52,541 nt of DNA from a virus: positions 1 through 52,541 of IMG/VR virus record IMGVR_UViG_3300049793_000050. One strand, written 5' to 3'. Every line of letters starts with the position of its first letter. The first letter of the stretch is position 1. Shown piece after piece: positions 26,907 to 34,123 of the stretch. The notes beneath the pieces are model-generated. The model had not been told where the DNA came from and ran no database searches. It saw only the letters and a program-made list of their open reading frames with translations. Made by a program: the position numbers and the translations under genes.

Positions 26907-27295
26907 CCATACAAGCCAAGTTAATCGCCGCGCTGGCGCTGCTGATCGCCCTGATCGGCTCCCATTGGTACGTCCTGAACATGGGCCGGCGCTTGGAGCG
27001 CACCGATTGGCTGGCGGCACAGATCAAGGCCGACGCTGCAGCTACAAGCAAATACAACGCAGTCGCACAACAACTGGAGAGCGCCAAAAATGAACGCCAG
27101 ATCGTTACGCAAACCATCACCAAGCAGGTTATCAAGCTGGTCGACCGTCCCGTGTATCTTAATTCTTGCCTTGATGATGACGGGCTGCTGCTCGCTCAAG
27201 CCGCAATCACAGGCAAAAATCCCGGCCAGCCTGCTTCAGCCGTGCCAACCACTGGTGCAACTGGAAGGAAAGACGGGCAAGGACTTGCTCGTTAA
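26903..27295 (+). CDS. Rz: Rz-like inner-membrane spanin
   Basis: A 130-residue i-spanin. GTG 26903 is preferred because it follows a GAAAGG ribosome site at six bases and overlaps the lysozyme stop; a GTG 18 bases earlier is also in frame. One N-terminal membrane helix (LIAALALLIALIGSHWYVLN), then a periplasmic coiled-coil-like segment (LERTDWLAAQIKADAAATSK onward). The o-spanin gene is nested in another frame of its 3' half, the classical Rz/Rz1 arrangement. Confidence 0.85.
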   Translation: MTIQAKLIAALALLIALIGSHWYVLNMGRRLERTDWLAAQIKADAAATSKYNAVAQQLESAKNERQIVTQTITKQVIKLVDRPVYLNSCLDDDGLLLAQAAITGKNPGQPASAVPTTGATGRKDGQGLAR

Positions 27296-27368
27296 TATCA
27301 CCGACAACGCGGCGATTTATTGGGCTTGCTCGGACAGTAAGGATGCGCTGATTCGTGCGGTGAAATAA
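27090..27368 (+). CDS. Rz1: Rz1-like outer-membrane spanin lipoprotein
   Basis: A 92-residue lipoprotein overlapping Rz out of frame. After a basic start it has a hydrophobic core and lipobox LMMTGC (Cys33), then a short Pro/Gln-rich periplasmic part (PASLLQPCQPLVQLEGK) and a DNAAIYWACSDSKDALI tail typical of Rz1 equivalents in proteobacterial phages. The true start may be further downstream, closer to the hydrophobic core. Forms the spanin complex with Rz. Confidence 0.85.
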   Translation: MNARSLRKPSPSRLSSWSTVPCILILALMMTGCCSLKPQSQAKIPASLLQPCQPLVQLEGKTGKDLLVNITDNAAIYWACSDSKDALIRAVK

Positions 27369-27377
27369 TCGGTAATT

Positions 27378-27845
27378 TCACGATACGGAATCGCCTTCTA
27401 AAAGTTCCCCAGCATCCTTGACCATGTGGGCGATGTTATATCGTGGGTTGAATCGGGCAATGTATTCACGCTCAAACAAGTCTAAATTGCAGGCATCAAC
27501 GGGAACAAAGCAAATGCGCTCGAATTCTTTGGCGCTCATGACGTGATCCGACATCCTGCTGAAAAAGTTCGTGGTTTTTCCAACATACACAACGCTGTCG
27601 CCGTCGACTAGAAAGTAAATTCCAACGCCATGCCTTGGAAAAATATTCTTCGCCTTGATCGCGGTAATTGCAAGGAAGGGGCCTTTCGCATGAGGCGGTT
27701 TTTTCATGCTCGCTATGACAACTGGGTTGCCGTGCAAATTGGTCGCGTGCTTTACTCCATAGCGCTTCAACCAGTATAGTTGCGCCTTCGAAGTAACACA
27801 GCCGGTAAATCTGGTTAACTCATTTTTTTGCATGTATGGCGACAC
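27378..27845 (-). CDS. GIY-YIG nuclease with N-terminal DUF4224-like domain
   Basis: A 155-residue protein. Residues 8-47 (ELTRFTGCVTSKAQLYWLKR, then a YGVKH turn and GNPVVI) match the DUF4224 pattern of a small DNA-binding-like domain usually found as a separate gene beside integrases, as here at 29671-29892. Residues about 72-145 are a GIY-YIG nuclease: GIYFL (75-79), VVYVG (85-89), catalytic Arg97, Glu125 in LFEREYI and Asn137 in RYNIAH. The GTG start has an excellent GGAGG six bases upstream. It lies on the opposite side of attP from the integrase. Confidence 0.85.
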   Translation of the reverse strand: MSPYMQKNELTRFTGCVTSKAQLYWLKRYGVKHATNLHGNPVVIASMKKPPHAKGPFLAITAIKAKNIFPRHGVGIYFLVDGDSVVYVGKTTNFFSRMSDHVMSAKEFERICFVPVDACNLDLFEREYIARFNPRYNIAHMVKDAGELLEGDSVS

Positions 27846-27999
27846 CGAGAACCTCCGTAATTGGCCATAAAATCTGTGCTATTAACGCTGCCACAATTCA
27901 TACGAAACAATGACTTACCAGCGCAAAATACTATCGGCAATAGCACAATCGAAAGTGTACAACGCATTGAATGCAAAGGGAAAAGAACAGAGTAGAAAG

Positions 28000-28049
28000 T
28001 CAGCCTTCTAAGCTGAGGGTCACAGGTTCGATTCCTGTTGGGCAGACCA
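28000..28049 (+). other. attP: attP core: 3' half of tRNA-Arg(TCT)
   Basis: The sequence contains a tRNA anticodon arm TCAGC-CTTCTAA-GCTGA (anticodon TCT), variable loop, T arm ACAGG-TTCGATT-CCTGT, acceptor 3' strand TGGGCAG and ACCA, but no matching 5' half upstream. A 3' tRNA fragment next to a tyrosine integrase is the signature of a phage attachment site that restores the host tRNA gene on integration. The left limit of identity with the host cannot be set from this window. Confidence 0.88.
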
Positions 28050-28064
28050 GCCCACAGGGCTTTT
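28050..28064 (+). terminator. Short terminator-like hairpin after attP tRNA fragment
   Basis: GCCC-ACA-GGGC followed by TTTT directly after the tRNA 3' end. It would terminate the reconstituted tRNA transcript in a lysogen and may be part of the captured attachment core. Confidence 0.55.
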
Positions 28065-28099
28065 CGCAGGAGTAGACACTAACCACTGTGCTATAAAAT

Positions 28100-28597
28100 T
28101 CAGGTTGCGCTATTCAATTCCTTTTTTCCTCCGCGGTAGATGTTAAATTCAGGCTTCAGGCTGCCAATGTAAATCTGTTCTAGGCGATCCATTTCAACAC
28201 CGGCTGCCGGTATCATATGCGTCGAGCCGAACGGGATCTCATTATTTTTGACGTGCGTGGCAATCCGCTCGGAAATATTGGCCGACCTTCCGACGTAGAC
28301 GATTTTTCCTTCGTTAATAAGAAAGTAGACACCCGATCGCGGCATCGCGGCCGACATCGATAGGATATCTGGCGCCGCCAGCAGCTTGCTATTTGGAATG
28401 CCTTCGGAGGCTTCCGTGCGCGTCACCATATACGCAAACGCTTCAAGCGCCTCTTCGAATGTCGCGCCCAGCCTGAACTTTTTCTTATGGTCCCACCACG
28501 GCTCAGTGCCCGGCGGAACCTGATAGTAGTAAGCTCCATGCATGCGCTGCCATCTGTTGGGCAGGCCTTCGTTTTCTGGATTTCTTGGTCTTGGCAT
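28100..28597 (-). CDS. GIY-YIG nuclease with integrase-type N-terminal domain
   Basis: A 165-residue protein. The first ~60 residues are almost a copy of the integrase N-terminus: 36 of the first 55 positions are identical by my count (MPRPRNPENEGLPNRW, then HGAYYYQVP, FRLG). Residues about 85-157 are a GIY-YIG nuclease: GVYFL (89-93), IVYVG (99-103), Arg111, Glu140 in DRLEQIYI, Asn152 in EFNIYR. AGGAG precedes ATG 28597. It lies between attP and int on the same strand, 16 bases after the integrase stop. Confidence 0.87.
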   Translation of the reverse strand: MPRPRNPENEGLPNRWQRMHGAYYYQVPPGTEPWWDHKKKFRLGATFEEALEAFAYMVTRTEASEGIPNSKLLAAPDILSMSAAMPRSGVYFLINEGKIVYVGRSANISERIATHVKNNEIPFGSTHMIPAAGVEMDRLEQIYIGSLKPEFNIYRGGKKELNSAT

Positions 28598-28613
28598 GCT
28601 ACTCCTTGGGCTA

Positions 28614-29678
28614 TTAAAACTTTTGTTTCAGTGGCTTTACGTGCTCCGGTTTCCGTCGATAAATCCTTTTTGTGACTGCGCTGTCAGCATGCGAAAGCAG
28701 TGACCGCGCATGTTCCAGGCTGTCCGCATCGCTCGCACACTTCGCCCGTAAATCATGCTCGGTGAATCGCTTGGTGACTTTCGTTTCCTTCAATACGCGG
28801 TCCATGAATCGCTGCCACATTGAATCCCATCCGTCTGTCGTTTCCTTCGTATCGTGAATGTAGCAAGTTCCTTTGCGCGTACAAAACAACCACGGCGCGA
28901 TATGGACCGGGCGACTCGCAAGAGCCGATTCGACCGCTGCACGCAAATCCGGTGTCCATTCGTAGATCGTAGTTTTGCCAGTGGAGCCGGTCGTCTTGTG
29001 GCGCTGAACCCGAATTCCTTGCTCTGTAAAATCTTTCGCCGGCTCAAGCCGCAACATATCGCCGCGGGAAATTCCGGTTAGCAGTTTCAATCGAATATAG
29101 TTTTGCAGCATGACCACACTGCCTTTCTTTTGTTTGCTCCCAAGCGCCAGGCATTCAATGATTTCCCAATCCTCCACATACCGATCGCGCGGACCTGGCC
29201 CCTCCATCACGATCTGGCCCTTGAACGGGTGCCGGTCGATATATCCCCATTCAACCGCCTTCGTGAAAACATGCGAAAACAGTTTTACCTCTTTCATGGC
29301 TGGAATGCGCATCTTTGCCTTATCGACATAAATGTAAAGATGCTGCGGGCGTATTGAGGAAAGCGGCATTGCGCCGAACGGCTTGCGCAGGCGAGCAACG
29401 GCACGCTGATTCTCAACCTGCGTGCGCACGGCCTTTGTTGGAACCACCTCAAGCGCATAGCGGTCCAGTAATGCGCCGATGGTCTTGGCGCCGTCGATTG
29501 ACTCAAGACGCGCCGCCCATGCCCTGTAAGCTTCGGGTAGTGTCTTGCCAAGCCTGAATGTTTTCTTTCCGTCCCAAAGCGCCTCAAGGCCTTGCGGAAC
29601 TTGGTAGTAATACGCGCCATGGGTTTTCTTCCACCGAAGTGGTAGCCCCATGTTCTCCGCATTGCGCTTCCTAGGCAT
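28614..29678 (-). CDS. int: Tyrosine integrase
   Basis: Site-specific recombinase for integration at tRNA-Arg; 354 residues. N-terminal domain (1-60) is probably the arm-type binding domain, then a SAM-like core-binding domain (about 62-155), then the catalytic domain with Arg205 (GISRGDML), a Lys near 228, His308 and Arg311 (EHDLRAK), His330 (LLSHADS) and nucleophile Tyr340 (KRIYRRK). The end lies about 560 bases from attP with the GIY-YIG gene between. The start overlaps the DUF4224 gene by eight bases. Confidence 0.95.
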   Translation of the reverse strand: MPRKRNAENMGLPLRWKKTHGAYYYQVPQGLEALWDGKKTFRLGKTLPEAYRAWAARLESIDGAKTIGALLDRYALEVVPTKAVRTQVENQRAVARLRKPFGAMPLSSIRPQHLYIYVDKAKMRIPAMKEVKLFSHVFTKAVEWGYIDRHPFKGQIVMEGPGPRDRYVEDWEIIECLALGSKQKKGSVVMLQNYIRLKLLTGISRGDMLRLEPAKDFTEQGIRVQRHKTTGSTGKTTIYEWTPDLRAAVESALASRPVHIAPWLFCTRKGTCYIHDTKETTDGWDSMWQRFMDRVLKETKVTKRFTEHDLRAKCASDADSLEHARSLLSHADSAVTKRIYRRKPEHVKPLKQKF

Positions 29679-29892
29679 TCATTGCTTCCCAATTTGGCTC
29701 GGCAGGTTTGGACGATTTTACGCCTTCCGTGTCTCCGAATTCCTTTTTGACATGCGATCGCAAGATAGCAATGCTGCCATCGGCGCGCACTTTGTGCTGA
29801 ATGCCGAGGAAGTTCAACACAGCGACTTGAGCCCTGCGGTGCGTTCTGTGCGTCAGATCCTTGATTTCAATCGGCTCTAAAAACATACCCAT
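29671..29892 (-). CDS. DUF4224 protein, possible excisionase-like partner of integrase
   Basis: A 73-residue protein with FLEPIEIKDLTHRTHRRAQV and FLGIQHKVRADGSIAILRS, the DUF4224 pattern. These small proteins lie next to integrases in many proteobacterial prophages, overlapping int, and are thought to bind DNA; an excisionase-like role is inference. ATG 29892 has GGAGG eight bases upstream, and a second ATG two codons on is possible. Its domain recurs at the N-terminus of the nuclease at 27378-27845. Confidence 0.78.
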   Translation of the reverse strand: MGMFLEPIEIKDLTHRTHRRAQVAVLNFLGIQHKVRADGSIAILRSHVKKEFGDTEGVKSSKPAEPNWEAMNA

Positions 29893-29937
29893 GACTTCAC
29901 CCTCCAAACTTCCAGCGTTCGGTTGCGCTCAAATAAC

Positions 29938-30177
29938 TCATGATCCCGGCTCCTTGGCGGCTGCTGCCAGCGTCTTCGCGCGCTTCAGCTGCTTGCAAAG
30001 CGTATCGACATCATGCGCTTGGATGCTTAGGCGCTGTCCCTGCCTGCCGATCCAGATTTCATCCGATCCATCGTAATACCCGATGCTGATCGCGCCGTCG
30101 AAGTTCTCGCCAGTTGCTTCCATGTGTGAAGTAATGACCGCCGTGCAGGTTTCGCCCACGTTGAACTCCGTTAGCAT
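29938..30177 (-). CDS. Small early protein, unknown
   Basis: A 79-residue acidic protein (MLTEFNVGETCTAVITSHME) with a beta-rich first half including DGSDEIWIGRQGQRLSI and a helical end. The start with GGGAG upstream overlaps the preceding gene by seven bases. No motif recognised; part of the early-left operon. Confidence 0.6.
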   Translation of the reverse strand: MLTEFNVGETCTAVITSHMEATGENFDGAISIGYYDGSDEIWIGRQGQRLSIQAHDVDTLCKQLKRAKTLAAAAKEPGS

Positions 30178-31082
30178 TGTGTTTCTCCCTTGGTGCTGGC
30201 TGCAATGGCGGCGCCGGTAAGCAGTGGGGCTTTTCGGTAGCATTCCACGCCGGTCACAAATTCGCCTTCCGTGACGCTTTCAGAGCAAGCGCAATTTTCC
30301 CCGCATGGCTCTGTCCTCGTTTCTGGCTCCAGCAATCCATGTTCATGCGCGATGTCTTGCAGCGTTCCGCCATCCAAGTCACCATATGGCCACACTTCCA
30401 TCACTGACTGCGCAAAGGCGCGTAACGCATCCCGCTCGGCTAAAATCGTAGGATCGCCTTCCTGCTGCGCTGGCGCACCTTGATAATCATCCGGGTCGTC
30501 GGGCATCGCGATTCCAGCAAGAGCCAACTTTGCAATCGATCCGTCTTCAACCGTGGCGGTGTTCGATTCATCCTCGTAAAAGTTCGCCGGCTCTCCGCTC
30601 ACGGCATCCCACGCGCCAGGATCATGCATCATGAAATGGTGGCCGTTCGCATAAAAATACAATGCGTCGTGCAGAATTGCGATCGTCTTCCTATCATCAG
30701 GAGTATGATCTGGCGCAGGCGGCAATCCAGACCACAGCGGATAGCCGTCGATGATAGGCTCGGCTGGCGATCCCAAAAAATACGGCACAGCCTCCATCGG
30801 CTTCGACCCGTTGACTTCCTCGCCATTGTTGAAGCGCAGTCCGCCATATGGCCCGGAGTATCGATAGGCGTAGCCGTCTGGATTGCGCTGCACTGGCGCA
30901 TCGCCTTGCACAAAATTCTTGAGCCGATCTTCGGCGGCAATCCAGTGCTGCCGATATACATCAGCCTCTGCATTCAAGTGCATGCATTTTTGCTGTAGTT
31001 CATGCATGGCGTTGGCGCACTCCCATGAAAATTTCGATCCGTGCGCTCGCAATTCGCTTATGAGTTCATTAACACAGGTCAT
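30171..31082 (-). CDS. Ead/Ea22-like phage protein
   Basis: A 303-residue early protein. Recognisable pieces are an N-terminal helical segment (MTCVNELISELRAHG), a middle region with NPDGYAYRYSG and PLWSGLPPAP, and a C-terminal module ALRAFAQSVMEVWPYGDLDG followed by cysteines in EPCGENCACSES. Such modular Ead/Ea22-like proteins vary widely between phages by shuffling and have no known function. Confidence 0.55.
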   Translation of the reverse strand: MTCVNELISELRAHGSKFSWECANAMHELQQKCMHLNAEADVYRQHWIAAEDRLKNFVQGDAPVQRNPDGYAYRYSGPYGGLRFNNGEEVNGSKPMEAVPYFLGSPAEPIIDGYPLWSGLPPAPDHTPDDRKTIAILHDALYFYANGHHFMMHDPGAWDAVSGEPANFYEDESNTATVEDGSIAKLALAGIAMPDDPDDYQGAPAQQEGDPTILAERDALRAFAQSVMEVWPYGDLDGGTLQDIAHEHGLLEPETRTEPCGENCACSESVTEGEFVTGVECYRKAPLLTGAAIAASTKGETQC

Positions 31083-31542
31083 TGCCGATTACCTCCCAAA
31101 CTGGATTTGATGTGACTGGTTTCTTGCTATGCCAGATGACGGTAACGCAACTGCTCGCTAACACGGCTCGCAATGGTGCGCCGCGCATTGATTGCTCAGA
31201 TTCCACCCACTCACGTGGTGCGGCATCATGCACATCGCCTTGCGCGAATAGCAGAGCGGTTAAGTCCGCAAGCGAGCGATCCGCACGACGCGTCGCGTCA
31301 GGCGTGTTGTTTTGCGACTGCAGCGCAAAGTCCCGCGCGTATTGCTTCGCTGCCTTCAATATCTCAACATCGCTGATCGGTGCGCGCTGCGAGAGGGCGG
31401 CTTGCCATGCATTCCAAGAATGACTCCATACATCCAGCGCGGAGCCAATTTCACCCGCTGCAACATGCGGCCAAAGCTCTGGATATTCTTCCGCGAACCA
31501 TTTGTCGTGCCCCGACTTCGGGGCGGGTTGTTGGGTGGTCAT
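31069..31542 (-). CDS. Early-left operon protein, unknown
   Basis: A 157-residue protein. It contains VWSHSWNAWQAALSQRA, a W-rich pattern common in phage Ea22-type neighbours, and ends with a beta-like VIWHSKKPVTSNPVWEVIG. It overlaps neighbours on both sides (14 and 4 bases), indicating coupled translation. Function unknown. Confidence 0.55.
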   Translation of the reverse strand: MTTQQPAPKSGHDKWFAEEYPELWPHVAAGEIGSALDVWSHSWNAWQAALSQRAPISDVEILKAAKQYARDFALQSQNNTPDATRRADRSLADLTALLFAQGDVHDAAPREWVESEQSMRGAPLRAVLASSCVTVIWHSKKPVTSNPVWEVIGNDLC

Positions 31543-31736
31543 TTCAATCCTTTAGCGTCAGGTACGTGAATCTGCCCTGCGCGATATATAACCCCGCATC
31601 GAGGGCAGCGGGCGCGTAAGGTCGCGTGAACTCGACCGATACCGTCAACAGCTCCGATGGATACCTGCATGTACTCACCGCCGCTGTAATCGTGTTCGCG
31701 TGGCTTATGGCCGAATAAAATACAGAGGATATTCAT
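31539..31736 (-). CDS. Small zinc-ribbon-like protein (DUF1660-like)
   Basis: A 65-residue protein starting MNILCILFGHKPREHDY, the N-terminal pattern of small DUF1660-like prophage proteins, and containing ARCPRCGVIYRAG, a probable half zinc ribbon. Starts at 31736, overlapping the upstream gene by four bases. Confidence 0.6.
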   Translation of the reverse strand: MNILCILFGHKPREHDYSGGEYMQVSIGAVDGIGRVHATLRARCPRCGVIYRAGQIHVPDAKGLK

Positions 31737-32605
31737 GTTTTCTCCCGCGCTGTTTGAATGATGGCACCGTGGTCGAGGGCGCTGATAGCGTCTATGCACT
31801 CATCTAAACTAGGGCCCGTCACATATCCGTTATCGCACGCACCAATAGCCGCCTCCAGTGCCGCCACCACAACGCTCTCTGGCGTGGGCTGTAGCCGCAC
31901 CCATTTCGCACCCTCGATGAAGCTTCGCGGGTCGTGTGCACCAATAGCCGCAAGGCTGCAATAGAATCCCGGCACTTCCGTGGGCGCATCCGTTGCGGTC
32001 TGCGGGGCGCTACATGTATTCAGCCTTTCGCCCAATTGAGCAAGCGCGTTCCCCGGCTTCTTCTTGTCTCGGTGCAAGATAATTTTTTCATCATCTATCG
32101 TATGGGCGCAATTGATTGCTGCGAGATATGACTCACTCCGATAAGTCGGCCGCGCTCCGTCTTGGTGCGCGAGTTGCGCTTCCTTTTCTTGCCGACGTTG
32201 CGAGATTTCGGCTAGCTGTTCAAGTGACGCAACCAAACTCATCTCTTTTGTAAGTGTGGATTCCAAATCCGCTACCCGCTGGCGCAGTTGTTCTATTTCG
32301 GCGGGGTCGGCGTGGGTGAATAACGGCGTGATGCTGTTTTCGGTGAAGAAATAGCCGCGTCCGTATTTAGGGTGTGTTCCTTCATCGCAATCAGAAAGCA
32401 GCGCGGCCTCAACTGACTCCCCTGAGTGCGTCACCACGCCGGGCAGATCGGCGGGAGTAAGTACAATATCAATACCCCACTGATTCAGTAGCCCGACCGC
32501 GTCCTCGTCAAAGTTGTTCATATTCTGCTCTGGGAACTGGTCTAGTAGAATAACCGGTACCAGTTTGTACACTGCGTCGTCGAATGATTTCGTGGTGATG
32601 GTCAT
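31733..32605 (-). CDS. Early protein with central coiled coil, unknown
   Basis: A 290-residue protein. Residues about 100-145 (EIEQLRQRVADLESTLTKEM) predict a coiled coil. The C-terminal region holds AALEAAIGACDNGYVTGPSL and SALDHGAIIQTA, phrases recurring in modular early proteins of Burkholderiales phages. Overlaps the next upstream gene by four bases. Function unknown. Confidence 0.55.
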   Translation of the reverse strand: MTITTKSFDDAVYKLVPVILLDQFPEQNMNNFDEDAVGLLNQWGIDIVLTPADLPGVVTHSGESVEAALLSDCDEGTHPKYGRGYFFTENSITPLFTHADPAEIEQLRQRVADLESTLTKEMSLVASLEQLAEISQRRQEKEAQLAHQDGARPTYRSESYLAAINCAHTIDDEKIILHRDKKKPGNALAQLGERLNTCSAPQTATDAPTEVPGFYCSLAAIGAHDPRSFIEGAKWVRLQPTPESVVVAALEAAIGACDNGYVTGPSLDECIDAISALDHGAIIQTAREKT

Positions 32606-32775
32606 TTCGTGCCTTTTAGTATTGCGATCAGTCGCGTAAAGAAACTTGGACGACGCGCTTTTGTCGTCGGACGCTCTGGCGGTTGCGGCGCAGATGATTG
32701 GATGAGCGCGGCGCGCATTGCGCTTTCATGATCAAATCCTGCGTCACGATACTTCTGATAAGTGCTTTCGATCAT
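32602..32775 (-). CDS. Small basic protein
   Basis: A 57-residue protein starting MIESTYQKYRDAGFDHESA, with a short helical N-terminus, a Pro/Arg-rich middle and a C-terminal amphipathic segment (SFFTRLIAILKG) that could touch membrane. It overlaps both neighbours by four bases (ATGA), which makes it credible despite its size. Confidence 0.55.
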   Translation of the reverse strand: MIESTYQKYRDAGFDHESAMRAALIQSSAPQPPERPTTKARRPSFFTRLIAILKGTK

Positions 32776-33527
32776 GCCGCAATCTCCTTTTCTGCCATCT
32801 CACAAAATATCCCGCACTGGACTTGCGGCTCAGTCTTGAAGTCGCCATCCCCAGGCTGCAGTTCATCCAGATAAATCCGAATCTCTTTCCGCTTAAGTAG
32901 TTTCACGCCCTTGGATCGCGAATACTCAGCCATCCGAGTGAACTCAGCCGGAAAATCGATGCGGATTTTGTTCCAGTAACCCATGCCAGCCTTGACGCAC
33001 CCAATACAGTTGTTGTGCTCATAACCCAAGTCGTACATCGCTGGGAGCGCAATCCCGGCGCGCATCACGATAGCCTTGCAATCTTCTTTGGTAAGTCCGC
33101 GATCAATAAGAATTGCCATGCTCCGGCGTTCGTTGTTCGCATCAATCCAATCGTCGTGCCGATCCTGCTCTTCGGCGGTATATCCGATCACATCGACGTC
33201 GCCATATCGCCAAAATTCAGCGGCAACCTCTTTTTTGAGTGTGCGCGTGCATACCGCGCCATAGACGCCCGCGATGTATTTCTCGCCCTCGAACGCCTCG
33301 TAAATATCTCCGTGGTATTTTTCGTTCTGCACAACCAATATAGGCACGCCAAACCATGCCTCGCATTCCTTCAGGAAGCGCGCATTGTCTGGATGCTCTT
33401 GCTTGACGTACTCATTCAGGACTATCAATGGCAACTGGGTGCCGCGCGCATTTTCTTCGATGGCGAGCTTGGCCGCCACTGCAGACGCAGCCCCGCAAGA
33501 AAAGTGACACACAATTCGATTTCTCAT
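32772..33527 (-). CDS. PAPS-reductase-like / adenine nucleotide alpha-hydrolase protein
   Basis: A 251-residue protein of the phosphoadenosine phosphosulfate reductase-like (PP-loop) superfamily. The nucleotide loop is the variant FSCGAASAVAAK near residue 9 in place of SGGxDS. A cysteine-containing CTRTLKKE follows near residue 94, and NNCIGCVKAGMGYWNK lies near 175, as in phage CysH/DndC-like proteins. ATG 33527 is chosen because the domain starts there. An ATG at 33596 overlapping the previous stop (TAATG) would add 23 residues. The substrate is unknown; nucleic acid thiolation or sulfur metabolism are options. Confidence 0.72.
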   Translation of the reverse strand: MRNRIVCHFSCGAASAVAAKLAIEENARGTQLPLIVLNEYVKQEHPDNARFLKECEAWFGVPILVVQNEKYHGDIYEAFEGEKYIAGVYGAVCTRTLKKEVAAEFWRYGDVDVIGYTAEEQDRHDDWIDANNERRSMAILIDRGLTKEDCKAIVMRAGIALPAMYDLGYEHNNCIGCVKAGMGYWNKIRIDFPAEFTRMAEYSRSKGVKLLKRKEIRIYLDELQPGDGDFKTEPQVQCGIFCEMAEKEIAA

Positions 33528-33595
33528 ATCGCTCTCAATAAAGTGGAGCCACAGCATCGCCAATGGCAGACTTGTCGCTGCGGCCCCGTGAATCA

Positions 33596-33970
33596 TTAGG
33601 CGGACTTCATCGACGGCAGCGGTGCCAAGACTTGATCGCCCTCGTTGAGATTCTGGAAATTGCCGCGCACCGTCCGCACTACCGTTTCCCAATGATTGCA
33701 GCGCATGTTCGATTGCAAAATTTCAGTGCGTGGCAACTTGCTCACATCGACCAGTGACATGACTTCACCAAAGTAGATCATGCCGCTGCGCTCCTTGATC
33801 GGCCCTGTCAACGTTTCTCCGTCGATCACGACTTCCGATTGTGAGTAGAACCGGTAGCCATACGCGCCCTTTGGAATATCTGTAATCGGCGACCTGTCGG
33901 CAACTTCGCGCGTGCTGGTCTCCGATACGAACGAGCCGGGATAGAAAAATTCAACGTAGGTCTTATTCAT
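33596..33970 (-). CDS. Conserved early phage protein, unknown
   Basis: A 124-residue protein (MNKTYVEFFYPGSFVSETST) with mostly beta pattern, including GAYGYRFYSQSEVVIDGE. Similar proteins occur in many temperate phages next to recombination genes, without assigned function. Start at 33970 chosen over an upstream ATG because of the conserved beginning. About 150 bases without a convincing gene separate it from the coiled-coil gene. Confidence 0.6.
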   Translation of the reverse strand: MNKTYVEFFYPGSFVSETSTREVADRSPITDIPKGAYGYRFYSQSEVVIDGETLTGPIKERSGMIYFGEVMSLVDVSKLPRTEILQSNMRCNHWETVVRTVRGNFQNLNEGDQVLAPLPSMKSA

Positions 33971-34123
33971 TTCATCGCTTTCTAAATTAGTTCCGGCTTC
34001 CACCGGTTCGGCGCTTTCGGCAAGACCTGCGCTCGGTCAACATGGGTCAACCTATTGAACCCTTTGCCTACCTGCGGCTCTTTCCCGCTGTCATCTACTA
34101 TCCCAAGTAGCTGGTAAAACTCG

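Noticed and set aside
27360-27381. GTGAAAT/ATTTCAC hairpin between Rz1 and the GIY-YIG gene as a bidirectional terminator
   Set aside because: The stem is AT-rich and lacks a T tract on either strand, so it is too weak to call.
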